Shown one piece after another: positions 8,463 through 17,500 of a stretch of 64,000 nt of DNA; within the stretch, counting starts at the first letter, position 1; each line of letters starts with the position of its first letter. The stretch comes from Paraburkholderia translucens. Its GTDB lineage: Bacteria > Pseudomonadota > Gammaproteobacteria > Burkholderiales > Burkholderiaceae. The notes under the pieces were generated by a model. That model had not been told where the DNA came from and searched no databases. It saw only the letters and a list, made by a program, of their open reading frames with translations. The position numbers and the translations under genes are program-made. Location: contig NZ_JAJITC010000007.1 of NCBI RefSeq assembly GCF_020881035.1, forward strand, positions 186,001 to 250,000. The letters are read 5' to 3'.

Positions 8463-8777
8463 TATCGACCTCCGTTCTGGTTACGATCCGATTCGCCAGT
8501 CCTGGCGTCTGGAAGCCTCGATCTTCTTTCTCTGCCGCGAAGCGGCATGGCCGCGCAGGGAACCGTCAATGCCTTCGCCGCGCGCCGGTCTTTCGGCCGC
8601 ACGTCGCAAGCCTTGCAAGCGGCGGCCCGACAACCACTGGAGCGACGATCGCAACGCTTGCAAATACATGATGTCACGCTGGAACGGTTGCGGAATCGGA
8701 CCTTGGTCTTACAGCCAGCGGGATGCCGATGCGCGAAACGCGTTGTCGGCAACGCGGCCTGGCCTCGCCGGCATCGA
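8463..8777. promoter_or_regulatory. Intergenic region carrying box 6
   Basis: 315 bp between the SYLF lipoprotein start and the end of the VIT/CCC1-like gene, both on the minus strand. It contains the palindromic box at 8698-8709 and no convincing gene. The separation and the box suggest the SYLF gene has its own promoter. Confidence 0.45.
8698..8709 (-). promoter_or_regulatory. Palindromic box 6 (GGACCTTGGTCT), upstream of SYLF lipoprotein
   Basis: Identical in its 12 central bases to box 4, with GAATC before and TACAG after. It lies 235 bp before the SYLF lipoprotein start, oriented as in the other members. Confidence 0.6.
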
Positions 8778-9458
8778 TCATCCGCCGAGCGCGATGATGG
8801 CGATCGTCAGCAGGATGCCGAGCGCCGCCATCGCAAGGCCGGCTTGCCAGCCGCCGAATCCGGCGTAGTGACCCAGCGCGATGCCGCTGCCGAATAACAT
8901 CGCGACCGTCAATACACGGGAGACGATCAGCGCCGTCGCGACGTTCGCGATCAGCAGGAATGGCAGCGCAACCGGGAACGTGGCGCAGACCACTAGGAGA
9001 AAGATCCCCGCCGCGCCGACGAAGTCGTCGCGCACAAACACCGCGCGCCGCGGCACGTCGGACCGCGCGGCGACTCGCCTGCGAATGGACTCGAGCTCCG
9101 TATCGCCGATCAACGGTTTGAGCCATTCCGCCATCGCATCGCGAAGCGTCTGAACGCCCGCGGCCGCATCCGGCTCGCTGCGCACGGCATGCGCAAGCGT
9201 CACTCGCCTGCCGCGAGCCACCAGCGTACGCACGAGGTACATGACCGCGTCCGCGAGACCCCACGCAAGATTGCAGCCGAGCGCCGTGAAGAACATCTTG
9301 CGCGGCGCGTCCGCACCCGCGCCCACGGCAGATACGGCACCGACGAACGTGAGCGCCATGAAGAGGCCGAAACACAACTCGCACACGCGATCGACGACAT
9401 CGAGAACCGGCTCCCTGTCGCCGACGCTTTGCTGATCCGTCAGATCGGTGGCGCTCAT
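8778..9458 (-). CDS. VIT1/CCC1-like integral membrane protein
   Basis: 226 residues. The ATG at 9458 is chosen because GGGAGG lies about 5 bases upstream; the longer frame has no such site. Two hydrophobic segments near residues 27-48 (CELCFGLFMALTFVGAVSAV) and 53-75 are followed by a charged cytoplasmic stretch (about 85-140) and three C-terminal membrane segments. This layout and the first motif resemble VIT1/CCC1 iron/manganese transporter-like proteins, although the metal-binding acidic residues of the true transporters are not obvious. Transport is therefore inferred weakly. Box 7, upstream, points toward ppk2 and may be shared. Confidence 0.65.
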   Translation of the reverse strand: MSATDLTDQQSVGDREPVLDVVDRVCELCFGLFMALTFVGAVSAVGAGADAPRKMFFTALGCNLAWGLADAVMYLVRTLVARGRRVTLAHAVRSEPDAAAGVQTLRDAMAEWLKPLIGDTELESIRRRVAARSDVPRRAVFVRDDFVGAAGIFLLVVCATFPVALPFLLIANVATALIVSRVLTVAMLFGSGIALGHYAGFGGWQAGLAMAALGILLTIAIIALGG

Positions 9459-9595
9459 GAGGCCTCCCGTGGCGATGGCGTTCATCGAACCCGCGCGCTT
9501 CGCTGGCATGCCAATCAGGCGCGGCGGCGCCAGCCGGACCGGACACGCGCGAGCAGACGCCCACAGCCTACAGCGCGCCGTGCGCCGACGATATT

Positions 9596-9607
9596 GGACC
9601 AAGGTCG
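9596..9607 (+). promoter_or_regulatory. Palindromic box 7 (GGACCAAGGTCG), upstream of ppk2
   Basis: Palindrome GACC-AA-GGTC with ATATT before and TATGG after. It lies 84 bp before the ppk2 start codon and 137 bp before the divergent membrane-protein start, so it could serve either, but orientation and spacing match the ppk2 side. Confidence 0.6.
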
Positions 9608-9691
9608 TATGGCCCTGTTTCGCGCACCGCCTTACCTTGGAAATGGATCATTGCGAAATAGCCTGCATAGGCACGCGCCGGAGAGACGAAT

Positions 9692-10507
9692 ATGGCCAAA
9701 GCAAAGTCGGAAAACGAACCGCCCGAGCAAGAGCGGACGCTGTCGTACAAGGCCTATCGCAAGGCGCTTTTCGATCTGCACGTCGAGCTCGTCAAGCTGC
9801 AGGAATGGGTCGTGCAAACGGGCAGCAAGATCTGCATCGTCTTCGAGGGACGCGACGGCGCAGGCAAAGGCGGCACGATCAAGGCGCTGACCGAGCGCGT
9901 CAGTCCACGCGTGTTCCGCGTGGTCGCTTTGCCTGCGCCGAGCGAACGCGAAAAGAGCCAGATGTATCTGCAGCGTTACGTGCCGCACTTGCCCGCCGCA
10001 GGCGAAATCGTGATTTTCGACCGCAGCTGGTATAACCGCGCGGGTGTGGAGCGCGTGATGGGCTTCTGCTCCGAAGAGGACGTGCAGAGCTTCTTCAAGG
10101 CGGTGCCGCTCGTCGAGCGGGCGATCGTCCACTCCGGGGTCATCCTGCTCAAATATTGGCTGGAAGTCAGCCCCGAGGAACAGACCCGCCGCCTCGAGGC
10201 GCGCATCAACGACGGTCGCAAGACCTGGAAACTGACCGAGATGGATCTGAAATCCTATAGCCGTTGGTATGACTACTCGCGGGCCCGTGACGAGATGCTC
10301 GCCGCCTCGGACACAGATTATGCTTCGTGGTACATAGCGAATTCAAACGACAAGCGGCGAGCGCGGCTGAACATCATTAGCGACGTGCTGCAGAGAATTC
10401 CGTACAAGCAGCCTGCGCGCAAGAAAATTACGCTGCCGAAGCGGCAAAAGCCGGACGGCTACAAGGAACCGGACCGCCCGTACAAATACGTGGCCGAGAG
10501 GTATTGA
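9692..10507 (+). CDS. ppk2: Polyphosphate kinase 2
   Basis: 271 residues, the usual length of single-domain PPK2 enzymes, which interconvert polyphosphate and nucleoside di- and triphosphates. The Walker A motif GRDGAGKGG is at about 53-61 and the Walker B/lid motif FDRSWYNRAG at about 108-117. Other family blocks visible are KYWLEVSPEEQ, RRLEARINDGRKTWKL and RARLNIISD. GGAGA precedes the ATG by about 9 bases. The gene stands alone with box 7 84 bp upstream, which would link polyphosphate metabolism to the nearby two-component system. The function call is strong; regulation is inferred. Confidence 0.95.
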   Translation: MAKAKSENEPPEQERTLSYKAYRKALFDLHVELVKLQEWVVQTGSKICIVFEGRDGAGKGGTIKALTERVSPRVFRVVALPAPSEREKSQMYLQRYVPHLPAAGEIVIFDRSWYNRAGVERVMGFCSEEDVQSFFKAVPLVERAIVHSGVILLKYWLEVSPEEQTRRLEARINDGRKTWKLTEMDLKSYSRWYDYSRARDEMLAASDTDYASWYIANSNDKRRARLNIISDVLQRIPYKQPARKKITLPKRQKPDGYKEPDRPYKYVAERY

Positions 10508-10525
10508 CCGGCGCGGCCTTGTTCA

Positions 10526-11278
10526 CTAGAACGACTCGTTGAACGGCCGCAGATCGATTTCCTGCGACCATGCACTGCGTCCCTGCTGATGCAGGTGCCA
10601 GTACGCGTCGGCGATGTCCTCAGGGTTCAGCAGGCCGTCCGGGCCGCGTTCGGCCACGTACTGCGGCGCGGACGTACGCAAACGCTCGCCGTCGATGCCG
10701 CCATCCACCACCACATGCGCGACATGAATATTGCGCGGCCCGAACTCGCGCGCGAGCGTCTGCGCGAGCGAGCGCAAGCCTGCTTTCGCGGCAGCGAATG
10801 CCGCAAATGGAGGCCGGCCGCGCAGCGAGGCCGTGGCGCCCGTAAACAGCAGCGAGCCGCGTCCGGCCGCCAGCAGCGATGGTAACGACGCTCGCGCGAA
10901 CAGGAAACCGCCGAGCGTCGTGACGCGCCATGCCGTCTCGAACTGCTCGGTGCTCAGTTCGAGCGTCGGTCCACGCGTTGCGCCGGCGGCGTTGAAGATC
11001 GCCACTTCGAGCGTGCCGTAGCCGGACAGCTGGCGCGCAATGGCGGCGAGTTCGCTCTCGCTCGTGACGTCGCCGGGCAACGCAACCGCCAGCCCTCCGG
11101 CACGCTCGATTTCGTCGACGATCGTGTCGAGCCGATCGCGCGAACGCCCGGTCACGGCGACGCGCAGACCCTCGCGGGCAAAACGGCGCGCGAGCGCCGC
11201 TCCTAATCCGGCACTCGCACCCACCCCTGCAATCCACGCGACGCGCGCGTTCGTCGCATTTCCGGCAGCTTCAGTCAT
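10526..11278 (-). CDS. Short-chain dehydrogenase/reductase (SDR)
   Basis: 250 residues with a Rossmann fold. The cofactor motif is GVGASAGLGAALA (about residues 18-30), where GxxxGxG is modified at the first part. NAAGATRGPT follows in mid-protein. The usual catalytic Tyr-x3-Lys is not clear: the expected region reads FAAFAAAKAGL, with Phe in place of Tyr, so activity may differ from classical SDRs. It is the last gene of the ferulate operon, 54 bp after the acyl-CoA dehydrogenase, in the place where a thiolase (aat) sits in pseudomonads. GGGGAG precedes the start. Substrate unknown. Confidence 0.8.
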   Translation of the reverse strand: MTEAAGNATNARVAWIAGVGASAGLGAALARRFAREGLRVAVTGRSRDRLDTIVDEIERAGGLAVALPGDVTSESELAAIARQLSGYGTLEVAIFNAAGATRGPTLELSTEQFETAWRVTTLGGFLFARASLPSLLAAGRGSLLFTGATASLRGRPPFAAFAAAKAGLRSLAQTLAREFGPRNIHVAHVVVDGGIDGERLRTSAPQYVAERGPDGLLNPEDIADAYWHLHQQGRSAWSQEIDLRPFNESF

Positions 11279-11332
11279 GGCACTCCCCTTCGCCTCGTTG
11301 CCGAAACACTATAGGCGAAACGGCGCGAGGTT

Positions 11333-13117
11333 TCAGACGAACGGCAGCGCCGCCTCGCAACCGGCTTCCACGAGGCTTCGGCGATAGGCAAAAGCCGCCA
11401 GCGGATAGTCGAAGAAGAAGCGTCCCGTCTCCTGCTTCTCCGCATAGAACGCGTCGGTATCGCGTTGCGGCGTCGCGATGCGCAGCGTGCGTGCCCACGC
11501 GAACGCCAGCAGCATCCAGCCAAGCATCGCGAGATAGTCGTCCGCGACCCGGTATGCCGTCTCCGGGTCTTGCGCCTGGCGCGCCTTGAGCGCCTGTGTC
11601 GTGCGCTCGACCGTCTGCGCGAGCTCGTCGAGCTTCACGCCGGCGCAACGAACCAGCGGATCGGACTCCCGGCACAACCCAGCTTCCGCGCGCATGTGGC
11701 GAAGCAGTAAATCGAGAGCCCGCGCGCCGTCCGGCAGCACCTTCCGAACCAGCAGGTCGATCGCCTGGATCTCGTTGGTGCCTTCGTACAACATCGACAC
11801 ACGGCTATCGCGCAACGTCTGTTCAATGCCGTACTCGTGGATGTATCCATAACCGCCGAATACCTGCAACGCGTTCGATGCAGCAGCGAAACCATTCGCC
11901 GTAAAGAACGCTTTCACGATCGGTGTGAGCAGCGATGCGAGCTGCGCCGCGTTTTCGCGCTCCGCGGCGTCGGCATGGCGTGCGGCGATGTCGAGCCAAT
12001 GCGCGGTCCAGTAACCGATCGCGCGCTCGCCTTCGGCGACCGCGCGCAACTCCATCAGAATCCGCCGCATCGCCGGATGAAACGCAATCGGCGAAGTCTG
12101 CCCCGGCGCGACTGTCGCTCCGGGCGGCACGCTGAGCGCGCGCATCTGCCTGCGTTCCTGCGCATAAGCATGCGCGCGTTGCCACGCGCTTTGCGCATGC
12201 CCCAAGCCTTGCATCGCGACCTGCAGGCGCGCCGCATTCATCATGACGAACAGGCAGGTGAGGCCGCGATGCGGCTCACCGACGAGCCAACCGAATGCGC
12301 GCTCGAAACGCATCGTGCAGGTCGGGCTCCCTTTCAGGCCCATTTTCTTCTCGATGCCTTCGCAATAGACCCCGTTGCGCGAGCGCCCGGCGTCGCTGCC
12401 GTCGAGCCATTCCGGCACGACGAAAAGCGACAGGCCTTTCGTGCCGGGCGGCGCATCGGGCAACCGGGCGAGCACCAGATGAACGATGTTCTCCGTCAGA
12501 TCGTGCGCGCCGCCGCTGATGAAGATCTTGCTGCCGTCGATGAAATATCCGTCGGTGCCGGGCGCTTCTGTCGCACGCGAGCGGATCAGGCCGACATCGC
12601 TACCGGCCTGGGGCTCGGTCAGACACATCGTCGACAGCCACTCGCCGCTCGCGACTTTCGGCAGCAACTCTCTTTTCACGCGCTCGCTGCCATAGGTTTG
12701 CAGGCAGGCAGTCGCGCCATGCGTCAGCCCCGGCGACATCAACCACGCGTGGTTGGCGCCCGCCAGCATTTCCTGAAGCGCAACGTCGAGAAGCTGCGGC
12801 AGGCCCTGTCCGCCATGCTCGGGATCGAGCGACAAGGTCGGCCAGCCCGCTGCGACGAACTCCGCGTATGACTCGCGAAAACCGGCGGGCGTCGTCACCG
12901 TGCCCGCCTCGAAATGACATCCCTCGAGATCGGCGCTCGCGTTGAGCGGAGCGATTCGCTCTTCCACGAAACGCGCCGCCTCCTCCAGCACCTGCTGCGC
13001 CGTGGGCGAGTCAAGGTCTTGCCAGTCGGGCACCTCGCGCCACCACGCAGCGGCATCGAGCCACTCGTCCATTACGAAGCGCATGTCGCGCAGCGGTGCC
13101 TTGTAAATCAACGTCAT
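11333..13117 (-). CDS. Acyl-CoA dehydrogenase of the ferulate cluster (acd-like)
   Basis: 594 residues, the long acyl-CoA dehydrogenase type with an extra C-terminal domain (DmdC/AidB-like size). Visible family blocks are MCLTEPQAGSDVGLIR (about 161-176), FISGGAHDLTENIVHLVLAR, and VFGGYGYIHEYGIEQTLRDSRVSMLYEGTNEIQA, the FAD-site region containing the ARG/GTNEI motif. It uses FAD to oxidise an acyl-CoA to the enoyl-CoA. Homologous genes accompany fcs-vdh-ech in Pseudomonas, where they may process hydroxyphenylpropanoyl-CoA by beta-oxidation. It starts 17 bp after fcs. The enzyme class is certain; the substrate is inferred from context. Confidence 0.9.
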   Translation of the reverse strand: MTLIYKAPLRDMRFVMDEWLDAAAWWREVPDWQDLDSPTAQQVLEEAARFVEERIAPLNASADLEGCHFEAGTVTTPAGFRESYAEFVAAGWPTLSLDPEHGGQGLPQLLDVALQEMLAGANHAWLMSPGLTHGATACLQTYGSERVKRELLPKVASGEWLSTMCLTEPQAGSDVGLIRSRATEAPGTDGYFIDGSKIFISGGAHDLTENIVHLVLARLPDAPPGTKGLSLFVVPEWLDGSDAGRSRNGVYCEGIEKKMGLKGSPTCTMRFERAFGWLVGEPHRGLTCLFVMMNAARLQVAMQGLGHAQSAWQRAHAYAQERRQMRALSVPPGATVAPGQTSPIAFHPAMRRILMELRAVAEGERAIGYWTAHWLDIAARHADAAERENAAQLASLLTPIVKAFFTANGFAAASNALQVFGGYGYIHEYGIEQTLRDSRVSMLYEGTNEIQAIDLLVRKVLPDGARALDLLLRHMRAEAGLCRESDPLVRCAGVKLDELAQTVERTTQALKARQAQDPETAYRVADDYLAMLGWMLLAFAWARTLRIATPQRDTDAFYAEKQETGRFFFDYPLAAFAYRRSLVEAGCEAALPFV

Positions 13118-13134
13118 TTATTCCTGTTCCCGGC

Positions 13135-15015
13135 CTAACTGGTTTTGCGCGCATGAATCACTGTCGCGTCGGCGGCGCCGGCCGCGTGCAGCGCGTCCAC
13201 GAGTGCGGCCCGGTGTTGGAGCACGGCGCGCTGATTGATGGACCCTTTGTCGGTAATTTCGCCGAGATCGAGCGATGGTGGCGCGCTCAGCAGATGCATG
13301 CGGGCGATGAACGAAGCACTTCCCTTTGCGTCCCGATTCAGCCGCGCAATGAGTTCGCTGAAAAATCCGCGTACGGCGGTTGCATTGAGCACGTCCTCGA
13401 CGCGGGCATCCGCGGGCGAACCTGCCAGCGACCGGCACGCGTCGAGCCGCGGGAAAATCATCACGCCCACTTCGTCACGATTCATCCCCGTGATGACGGC
13501 ATCCTGAACGTAGGGCGCGCCTTCGCTGATGATGCGCGCGCGCATCGGCCCGACGCTCACGAACGTTCCCGAGGCGAGCTTGAAGTCTTCCGCGATGCGG
13601 CCGTCGAACATCAGACCCAGTTCGGGACGTTCCGGGTCGACGAAACGCACCGCGTCGCCGGTGCGGTAGTAGCCTTCTTCGTCGAACACGGCGCCCTGCA
13701 GCGCCGGCGACGCGCGCCAGTAACCGCTCATCACGTGAGGGCCGCGAAAGCGCGCTTCGAATTTGCCGTCGACGGGCGCGACCTTGGCCTGGCATCCCGG
13801 CGGCGGCAAGCCGATATAGCCGGCGCACGACACCGGTCCTGTCGTGAACAGACAGGACGGCGCGGTCTCGGTCATGCCGAGCCCTGCCATGATGCGGATG
13901 CGTTCCCCGCAATGCTCGAGCGTGACGCGCTCGAGACGTTCCCACGCTGCCTGCGAAAGACCGGCTCCCGCGAAGAAATACATTTTCACGCGCGAAAAAA
14001 ACCGTTCGCGCAGCGCCGCATCTTTTTCCAGGCCGATGGTCAGTTCTTCCCAACCCTTCGGCACGTTGAAGTAAATGGTCGGCGCGATTTCGCGCAGATT
14101 ACGCAGCGTCTCGTCGAATTTGCCGGCCACCGGCTTGCCGTCGTCGATATAGAGCGTGCCGCCGTTGTACAGCACGATGCCGACGTTGTGGCTGCCGCCG
14201 AACGTGTGATTCCACGGCAACCAGTCGACGAGGACCGGCGGCTCGATGCCGAACTGCGGAAAGGTTTCGAGCAGCATCTGCTGGTTTGCGCACAGCATGC
14301 GATGCGTCGTCGGCACGGCTTTCGGCAGATTCGTCGAACCGGACGTGAACAGGAATTTCGCAATCGTGTCGCCGTTCACGCGCGCATTGGCCGCATCGAC
14401 GTCGCGCGGCGCCGTGTCGAGCAGTGCGTCGAACCGCGTCACCTTGGACGTGTCCGGCGCCGGTAGCGCGCTGACCCGTTCGACGTCGCTTGCCAGCGCG
14501 GCATCGAGCGCGGCTGTATATGCGCCGATATCGTCCGCGAAGACCAGACCGGGTTTGAGCAGATCGACGACATGGCGCAGCTTGCCGTAGTCGCCCGACA
14601 TCAACGAATAGGCTGGCGACACCGGCGCATAAGCGATACCTGCCCACATCGCGCCGAGCGCGAGCTGCAAGTGTTCGACGCTGTTACCCGACAGGATCAC
14701 CAACGGGCGCTCCGCGCTGAGGCCGCGGTCGAGCAGCGCCTGGCCGATCGCACGCGCGCGCTCGAGCATCTGCGCATAGGTGATGCCCTGCCACGCGCCG
14801 CTCGCGTCGCGTCGCGCGACGAGCAGCCGATCGGGATGCGCGCGTGCGCCGCTCAGCAAGCGGTCGGTCAAGCGCTCCGGAAACGGTCCCAGAGGCTCGA
14901 GTGTCTCGAGGTACCAGCAGTCGCCGCGCTTCTCGATCCGCGTTGAAGGCGCTCCGATGGCAACGCTCCGGTATCCGGCCGCCAAGGCGTTTACGTGGCT
15001 GTGCTCCGATTCCAA
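13135..15015 (-). CDS. fcs: Feruloyl-CoA synthetase
   Basis: 626 residues, an adenylate-forming ligase that activates ferulate, p-coumarate or caffeate with ATP and CoA. The AMP-binding signature LFTSGSTNLPKAVP is at about residues 223-236, LPWNHTFGGSHNVG follows, and GLGMTETAP is near 390. The start is a TTG with AGGAGA about 7 bases upstream; no ATG nearby fits. It lies downstream of vdh, separated by a 114-bp gap containing a strong inverted repeat, and 17 bp before the acyl-CoA dehydrogenase. The length and the NHTFGGSHN block match bacterial Fcs, not general 4-coumarate ligases. Confidence 0.92.
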   Translation of the reverse strand: MESEHSHVNALAAGYRSVAIGAPSTRIEKRGDCWYLETLEPLGPFPERLTDRLLSGARAHPDRLLVARRDASGAWQGITYAQMLERARAIGQALLDRGLSAERPLVILSGNSVEHLQLALGAMWAGIAYAPVSPAYSLMSGDYGKLRHVVDLLKPGLVFADDIGAYTAALDAALASDVERVSALPAPDTSKVTRFDALLDTAPRDVDAANARVNGDTIAKFLFTSGSTNLPKAVPTTHRMLCANQQMLLETFPQFGIEPPVLVDWLPWNHTFGGSHNVGIVLYNGGTLYIDDGKPVAGKFDETLRNLREIAPTIYFNVPKGWEELTIGLEKDAALRERFFSRVKMYFFAGAGLSQAAWERLERVTLEHCGERIRIMAGLGMTETAPSCLFTTGPVSCAGYIGLPPPGCQAKVAPVDGKFEARFRGPHVMSGYWRASPALQGAVFDEEGYYRTGDAVRFVDPERPELGLMFDGRIAEDFKLASGTFVSVGPMRARIISEGAPYVQDAVITGMNRDEVGVMIFPRLDACRSLAGSPADARVEDVLNATAVRGFFSELIARLNRDAKGSASFIARMHLLSAPPSLDLGEITDKGSINQRAVLQHRAALVDALHAAGAADATVIHARKTS

Positions 15016-15036
15016 AACCTGTCTCCTGAATGTTCC

Positions 15037-15068
15037 GTTTCTCCCGCTCCGGCGCAGCAGGGAGAAAC
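15037..15068 (-). repeat. Intercistronic inverted repeat between vdh and fcs
   Basis: GTTTCTCCC at 15037-15045 and its exact complement GGGAGAAAC at 15060-15068 can form a 9-bp stem with a 14-base loop in the operon transcript, just before the fcs ribosome site. It could act as an RNA-processing or partial-termination element that sets the fcs level relative to ech-vdh. A run of A (on the transcript strand) lies upstream, not downstream, so it is not a standard terminator. Confidence 0.5.
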
Positions 15069-15129
15069 GGCATCGCTTTTTTTATGCAAGGATGGGGTGG
15101 CCGCCATCGCCGCGGCCGGGAGCCGACGC

Positions 15130-16581
15130 CTAGATCGGGTAGTGACGCGGGCTCGTCTGCACCGTGATCCAGCGCAACTCGGTGAACTCGGGAATCGACG
15201 CCTTGCTGCCGAAGCGTCCATATCCGCTCGCTTTCACGCCGCCGAACGGCATCTGCGCTTCGTCGTGCACGGTCGGGCCGTTGATGTGGCAGATGCCCGA
15301 CTCGATGCGCTTCGCCACGTTCATCGCGCGCGCGATGTCGCGGCTGAACACGGCGGCCGACAAGCCGTACTCGCTGTCGTTCGCGACCGCCAGCGCTTCT
15401 TCGTCGCCGTCCACGCGCTGCACCGTCACCACCGGACCGAACGATTCGTCGGCATAGAGCTTCATTTCGCGCGTCACGTTCTCGACGATCACCGGCTGCA
15501 TGATCGCGCCGTTCACCTCGCAACCGAGCGGCAGCTTCGCACCCTTTTCGCGGGCGTCTTCGACGAGCGCGCGAATGCGCCGCGCCGACGCCTCGCTTTC
15601 CAGCGTACCGAGAATCGAGCCCGGCTGCGTCGGGTCGCCGGCCTTCAGCGTGCGCGCTTTGGCGACGAGCTTTTCGACGAACGCATCGGCGATCTTGCGA
15701 TCGACGATCACGCGTTCCGTCGACATGCAGATCTGCCCTTGATTGAAGAACGCGCCGAACGCGATGCCTTCCACGGCGGCGTCGAGGTCCGCGTCGTCGA
15801 GCACGAGCACCGGTGCCTTGCCGCCCAGTTCGAGCAGCGCGGGTTTCAGATGGCGCGCCGAAATTTCGGCGACGATGCGGCCCACGCGCGTCGAGCCCGT
15901 GAAATTCACGCGCTTCACGGCAGGATTGGCGATCAGTCGCTCGACGATCGCGGGCGCGTCTTCCGGCGCATGCGTGAGCACGTTGACGACGCCCTCGCCA
16001 ATACCTGAGTCATTGAGCACTTCGCCGATCAGCGCGTGCACGCCGGGACAACCTTCCGATGCCTTGAGCACGACCGTATTGCCGCACGCGAGCGGCATGG
16101 CGAGCGCTCGCGTGGCGAGGATCACGGGCGCGTTCCACGGCGCCATGCCGAGCACGACGCCGCACGGCTGGCGCACGGCCATCGCGAGGCTGCCCGGCAC
16201 GTCCGATGGAATCACCGCGCCGTCGATCTGCGTCGTCATCGCCGCGGCTTCGCGCAACATATTGGCCGCGAGCATCACGTTAAAGCCGTACCAGTTCGCC
16301 ATCGCGCCCGTTTCGGCCGCACCGATCGCGATGAATTCGGCCGTGCGCGCGTCCATGCGGTCGGCGGCGGTGAGAAGGCGCTTGCGGCGTTCGGTCGGCG
16401 TGAGCGCCGCCCATGCCGGGAAGGCGCGCGCCGCGGCAGCGACGGCCGCATCGGCGTCCTCGACGGTGGCCGCGGCGGCACGGGTGGCGACCGCGCCCGT
16501 CGCCGGGTTGATGCGCTCAAAAGTCTTGCCATTCGACGCGGCACGGGTCGCGCCGCCGATCAACAGGTTCGTTTGATGCAT
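15130..16581 (-). CDS. vdh: Vanillin dehydrogenase
   Basis: 483 residues, an NAD(P)-dependent aldehyde dehydrogenase converting vanillin (or 4-hydroxybenzaldehyde) to the acid. The oxyanion Asn is N150 (APWNAP), the general base Glu is E251 (LELGGKAP) and the catalytic Cys is C285 (GQICMST). NFTGSTRVG marks the cofactor site. The length and the motif GQICMSTERVIV match Vdh of Pseudomonas and Burkholderia. It sits 39 bp after ech and before fcs, the canonical cluster order. The downstream product vanillate would need vanAB, not present in the window. Confidence 0.93.
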   Translation of the reverse strand: MHQTNLLIGGATRAASNGKTFERINPATGAVATRAAAATVEDADAAVAAAARAFPAWAALTPTERRKRLLTAADRMDARTAEFIAIGAAETGAMANWYGFNVMLAANMLREAAAMTTQIDGAVIPSDVPGSLAMAVRQPCGVVLGMAPWNAPVILATRALAMPLACGNTVVLKASEGCPGVHALIGEVLNDSGIGEGVVNVLTHAPEDAPAIVERLIANPAVKRVNFTGSTRVGRIVAEISARHLKPALLELGGKAPVLVLDDADLDAAVEGIAFGAFFNQGQICMSTERVIVDRKIADAFVEKLVAKARTLKAGDPTQPGSILGTLESEASARRIRALVEDAREKGAKLPLGCEVNGAIMQPVIVENVTREMKLYADESFGPVVTVQRVDGDEEALAVANDSEYGLSAAVFSRDIARAMNVAKRIESGICHINGPTVHDEAQMPFGGVKASGYGRFGSKASIPEFTELRWITVQTSPRHYPI

Positions 16582-16620
16582 GTGTTCGTCTCCTCGTTGG
16601 GTCCCGCTGAAATGCGCCGC

Positions 16621-17448
16621 TTAGCGCTTGTAGGCCTGAAGGCCCGGCTTGATGCTCTTGTCGTCGAGGAACTGCTTCAAGCCCTGTTCGCGGCCGCCTT
16701 CCGGATCGCGATAGTTTGCCTGGTCGAGCTTCGCGTACAGGTAGTCTTCGTTCTGCTCCCACGTGAGTTCGCGCGAGCGCTTGAAACCGTGCTTCGCGTT
16801 GCGCAGCACGACCGGGTTCTTGTTGAGCAGTTTCGCCGCGAGAGCGATCGTTTCCTCGCGCAGTTGCGCGAGCGGCACGCTCTTGTTCACGAGGCCCATC
16901 TTCGCGGCTTGCGGACCCGTGAACGTTTCGCCCGTCATGATGTAGTACAGCGCTTCACGATGGCCGACAGTGTCGGCCATCGCCTTGCTCACGAGGTTGC
17001 CCGGAGGAATGCCCCAGTTGATTTCGGACAGGCCGAACACGGCTTCGTCCGCCGCGATCGCGAGATCGCAGGCGACGAGCGGAGAGAAGCCGCCGCCGAA
17101 GCACCAGCCGTTGACCATCGCGATGGTCGGCTTCGAGTACATGCGCAGCAACTGCCACTGCCAGCGGCTCGCGTCGCGGCGAATGCGCTCCTGCAGCACG
17201 TCCGGGCCCGCATCCACTTCGCGGAAATATTCCTTCAGGTCCATGCCGGCCGTCCACGCGCTGCCCTCACCGGTCAACACGAGAACCTGGGCTTCGGCGT
17301 CGAGTTCGAGCGTCTCGAGAACGTCGATCATTTCCTTGTTCAGCGTCGGGCTCATCGCGTTGCGCTTGTCCGGACGATTGAACGTGACCCAGGCGATTCC
17401 GCCTTCCACCGCGACCTTGACCGTGCTCCAGCGCCCTTCGTAACTCAT
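16621..17448 (-). CDS. ech: Feruloyl-CoA hydratase/lyase (hydroxycinnamoyl-CoA hydratase-lyase)
   Basis: 275 residues from the chosen ATG at 17448, which has GGAG about 7 bases upstream and gives the usual family length; ATGs 6 and 21 bases earlier are possible. It is a crotonase-fold enzyme that hydrates feruloyl-CoA and then cleaves it to vanillin and acetyl-CoA. The oxyanion loops (about M70 and G120) and E142 in FGLSEINWGIPPG are visible; that glutamate is the catalytic residue of characterised HCHL enzymes. It is the first gene of the minus-strand operon ech-vdh-fcs-acd-SDR, with a MarR-type operator just upstream. Confidence 0.94.
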   Translation of the reverse strand: MSYEGRWSTVKVAVEGGIAWVTFNRPDKRNAMSPTLNKEMIDVLETLELDAEAQVLVLTGEGSAWTAGMDLKEYFREVDAGPDVLQERIRRDASRWQWQLLRMYSKPTIAMVNGWCFGGGFSPLVACDLAIAADEAVFGLSEINWGIPPGNLVSKAMADTVGHREALYYIMTGETFTGPQAAKMGLVNKSVPLAQLREETIALAAKLLNKNPVVLRNAKHGFKRSRELTWEQNEDYLYAKLDQANYRDPEGGREQGLKQFLDDKSIKPGLQAYKR

Positions 17449-17500
17449 CTGCATCTCCGTTTGGATCAATGCCGCCCTCGCGGCTTAGGCTCAATTTAAT

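Noticed and set aside
13096..14466. 456-residue open frame antisense to fcs
   Set aside because: No family resemblance or start signal; fcs on the opposite strand is unambiguous.
16036..17499. 487-residue open frame antisense to vdh and ech
   Set aside because: Crosses two well-defined enzymes on the other strand and has shadow-type composition.
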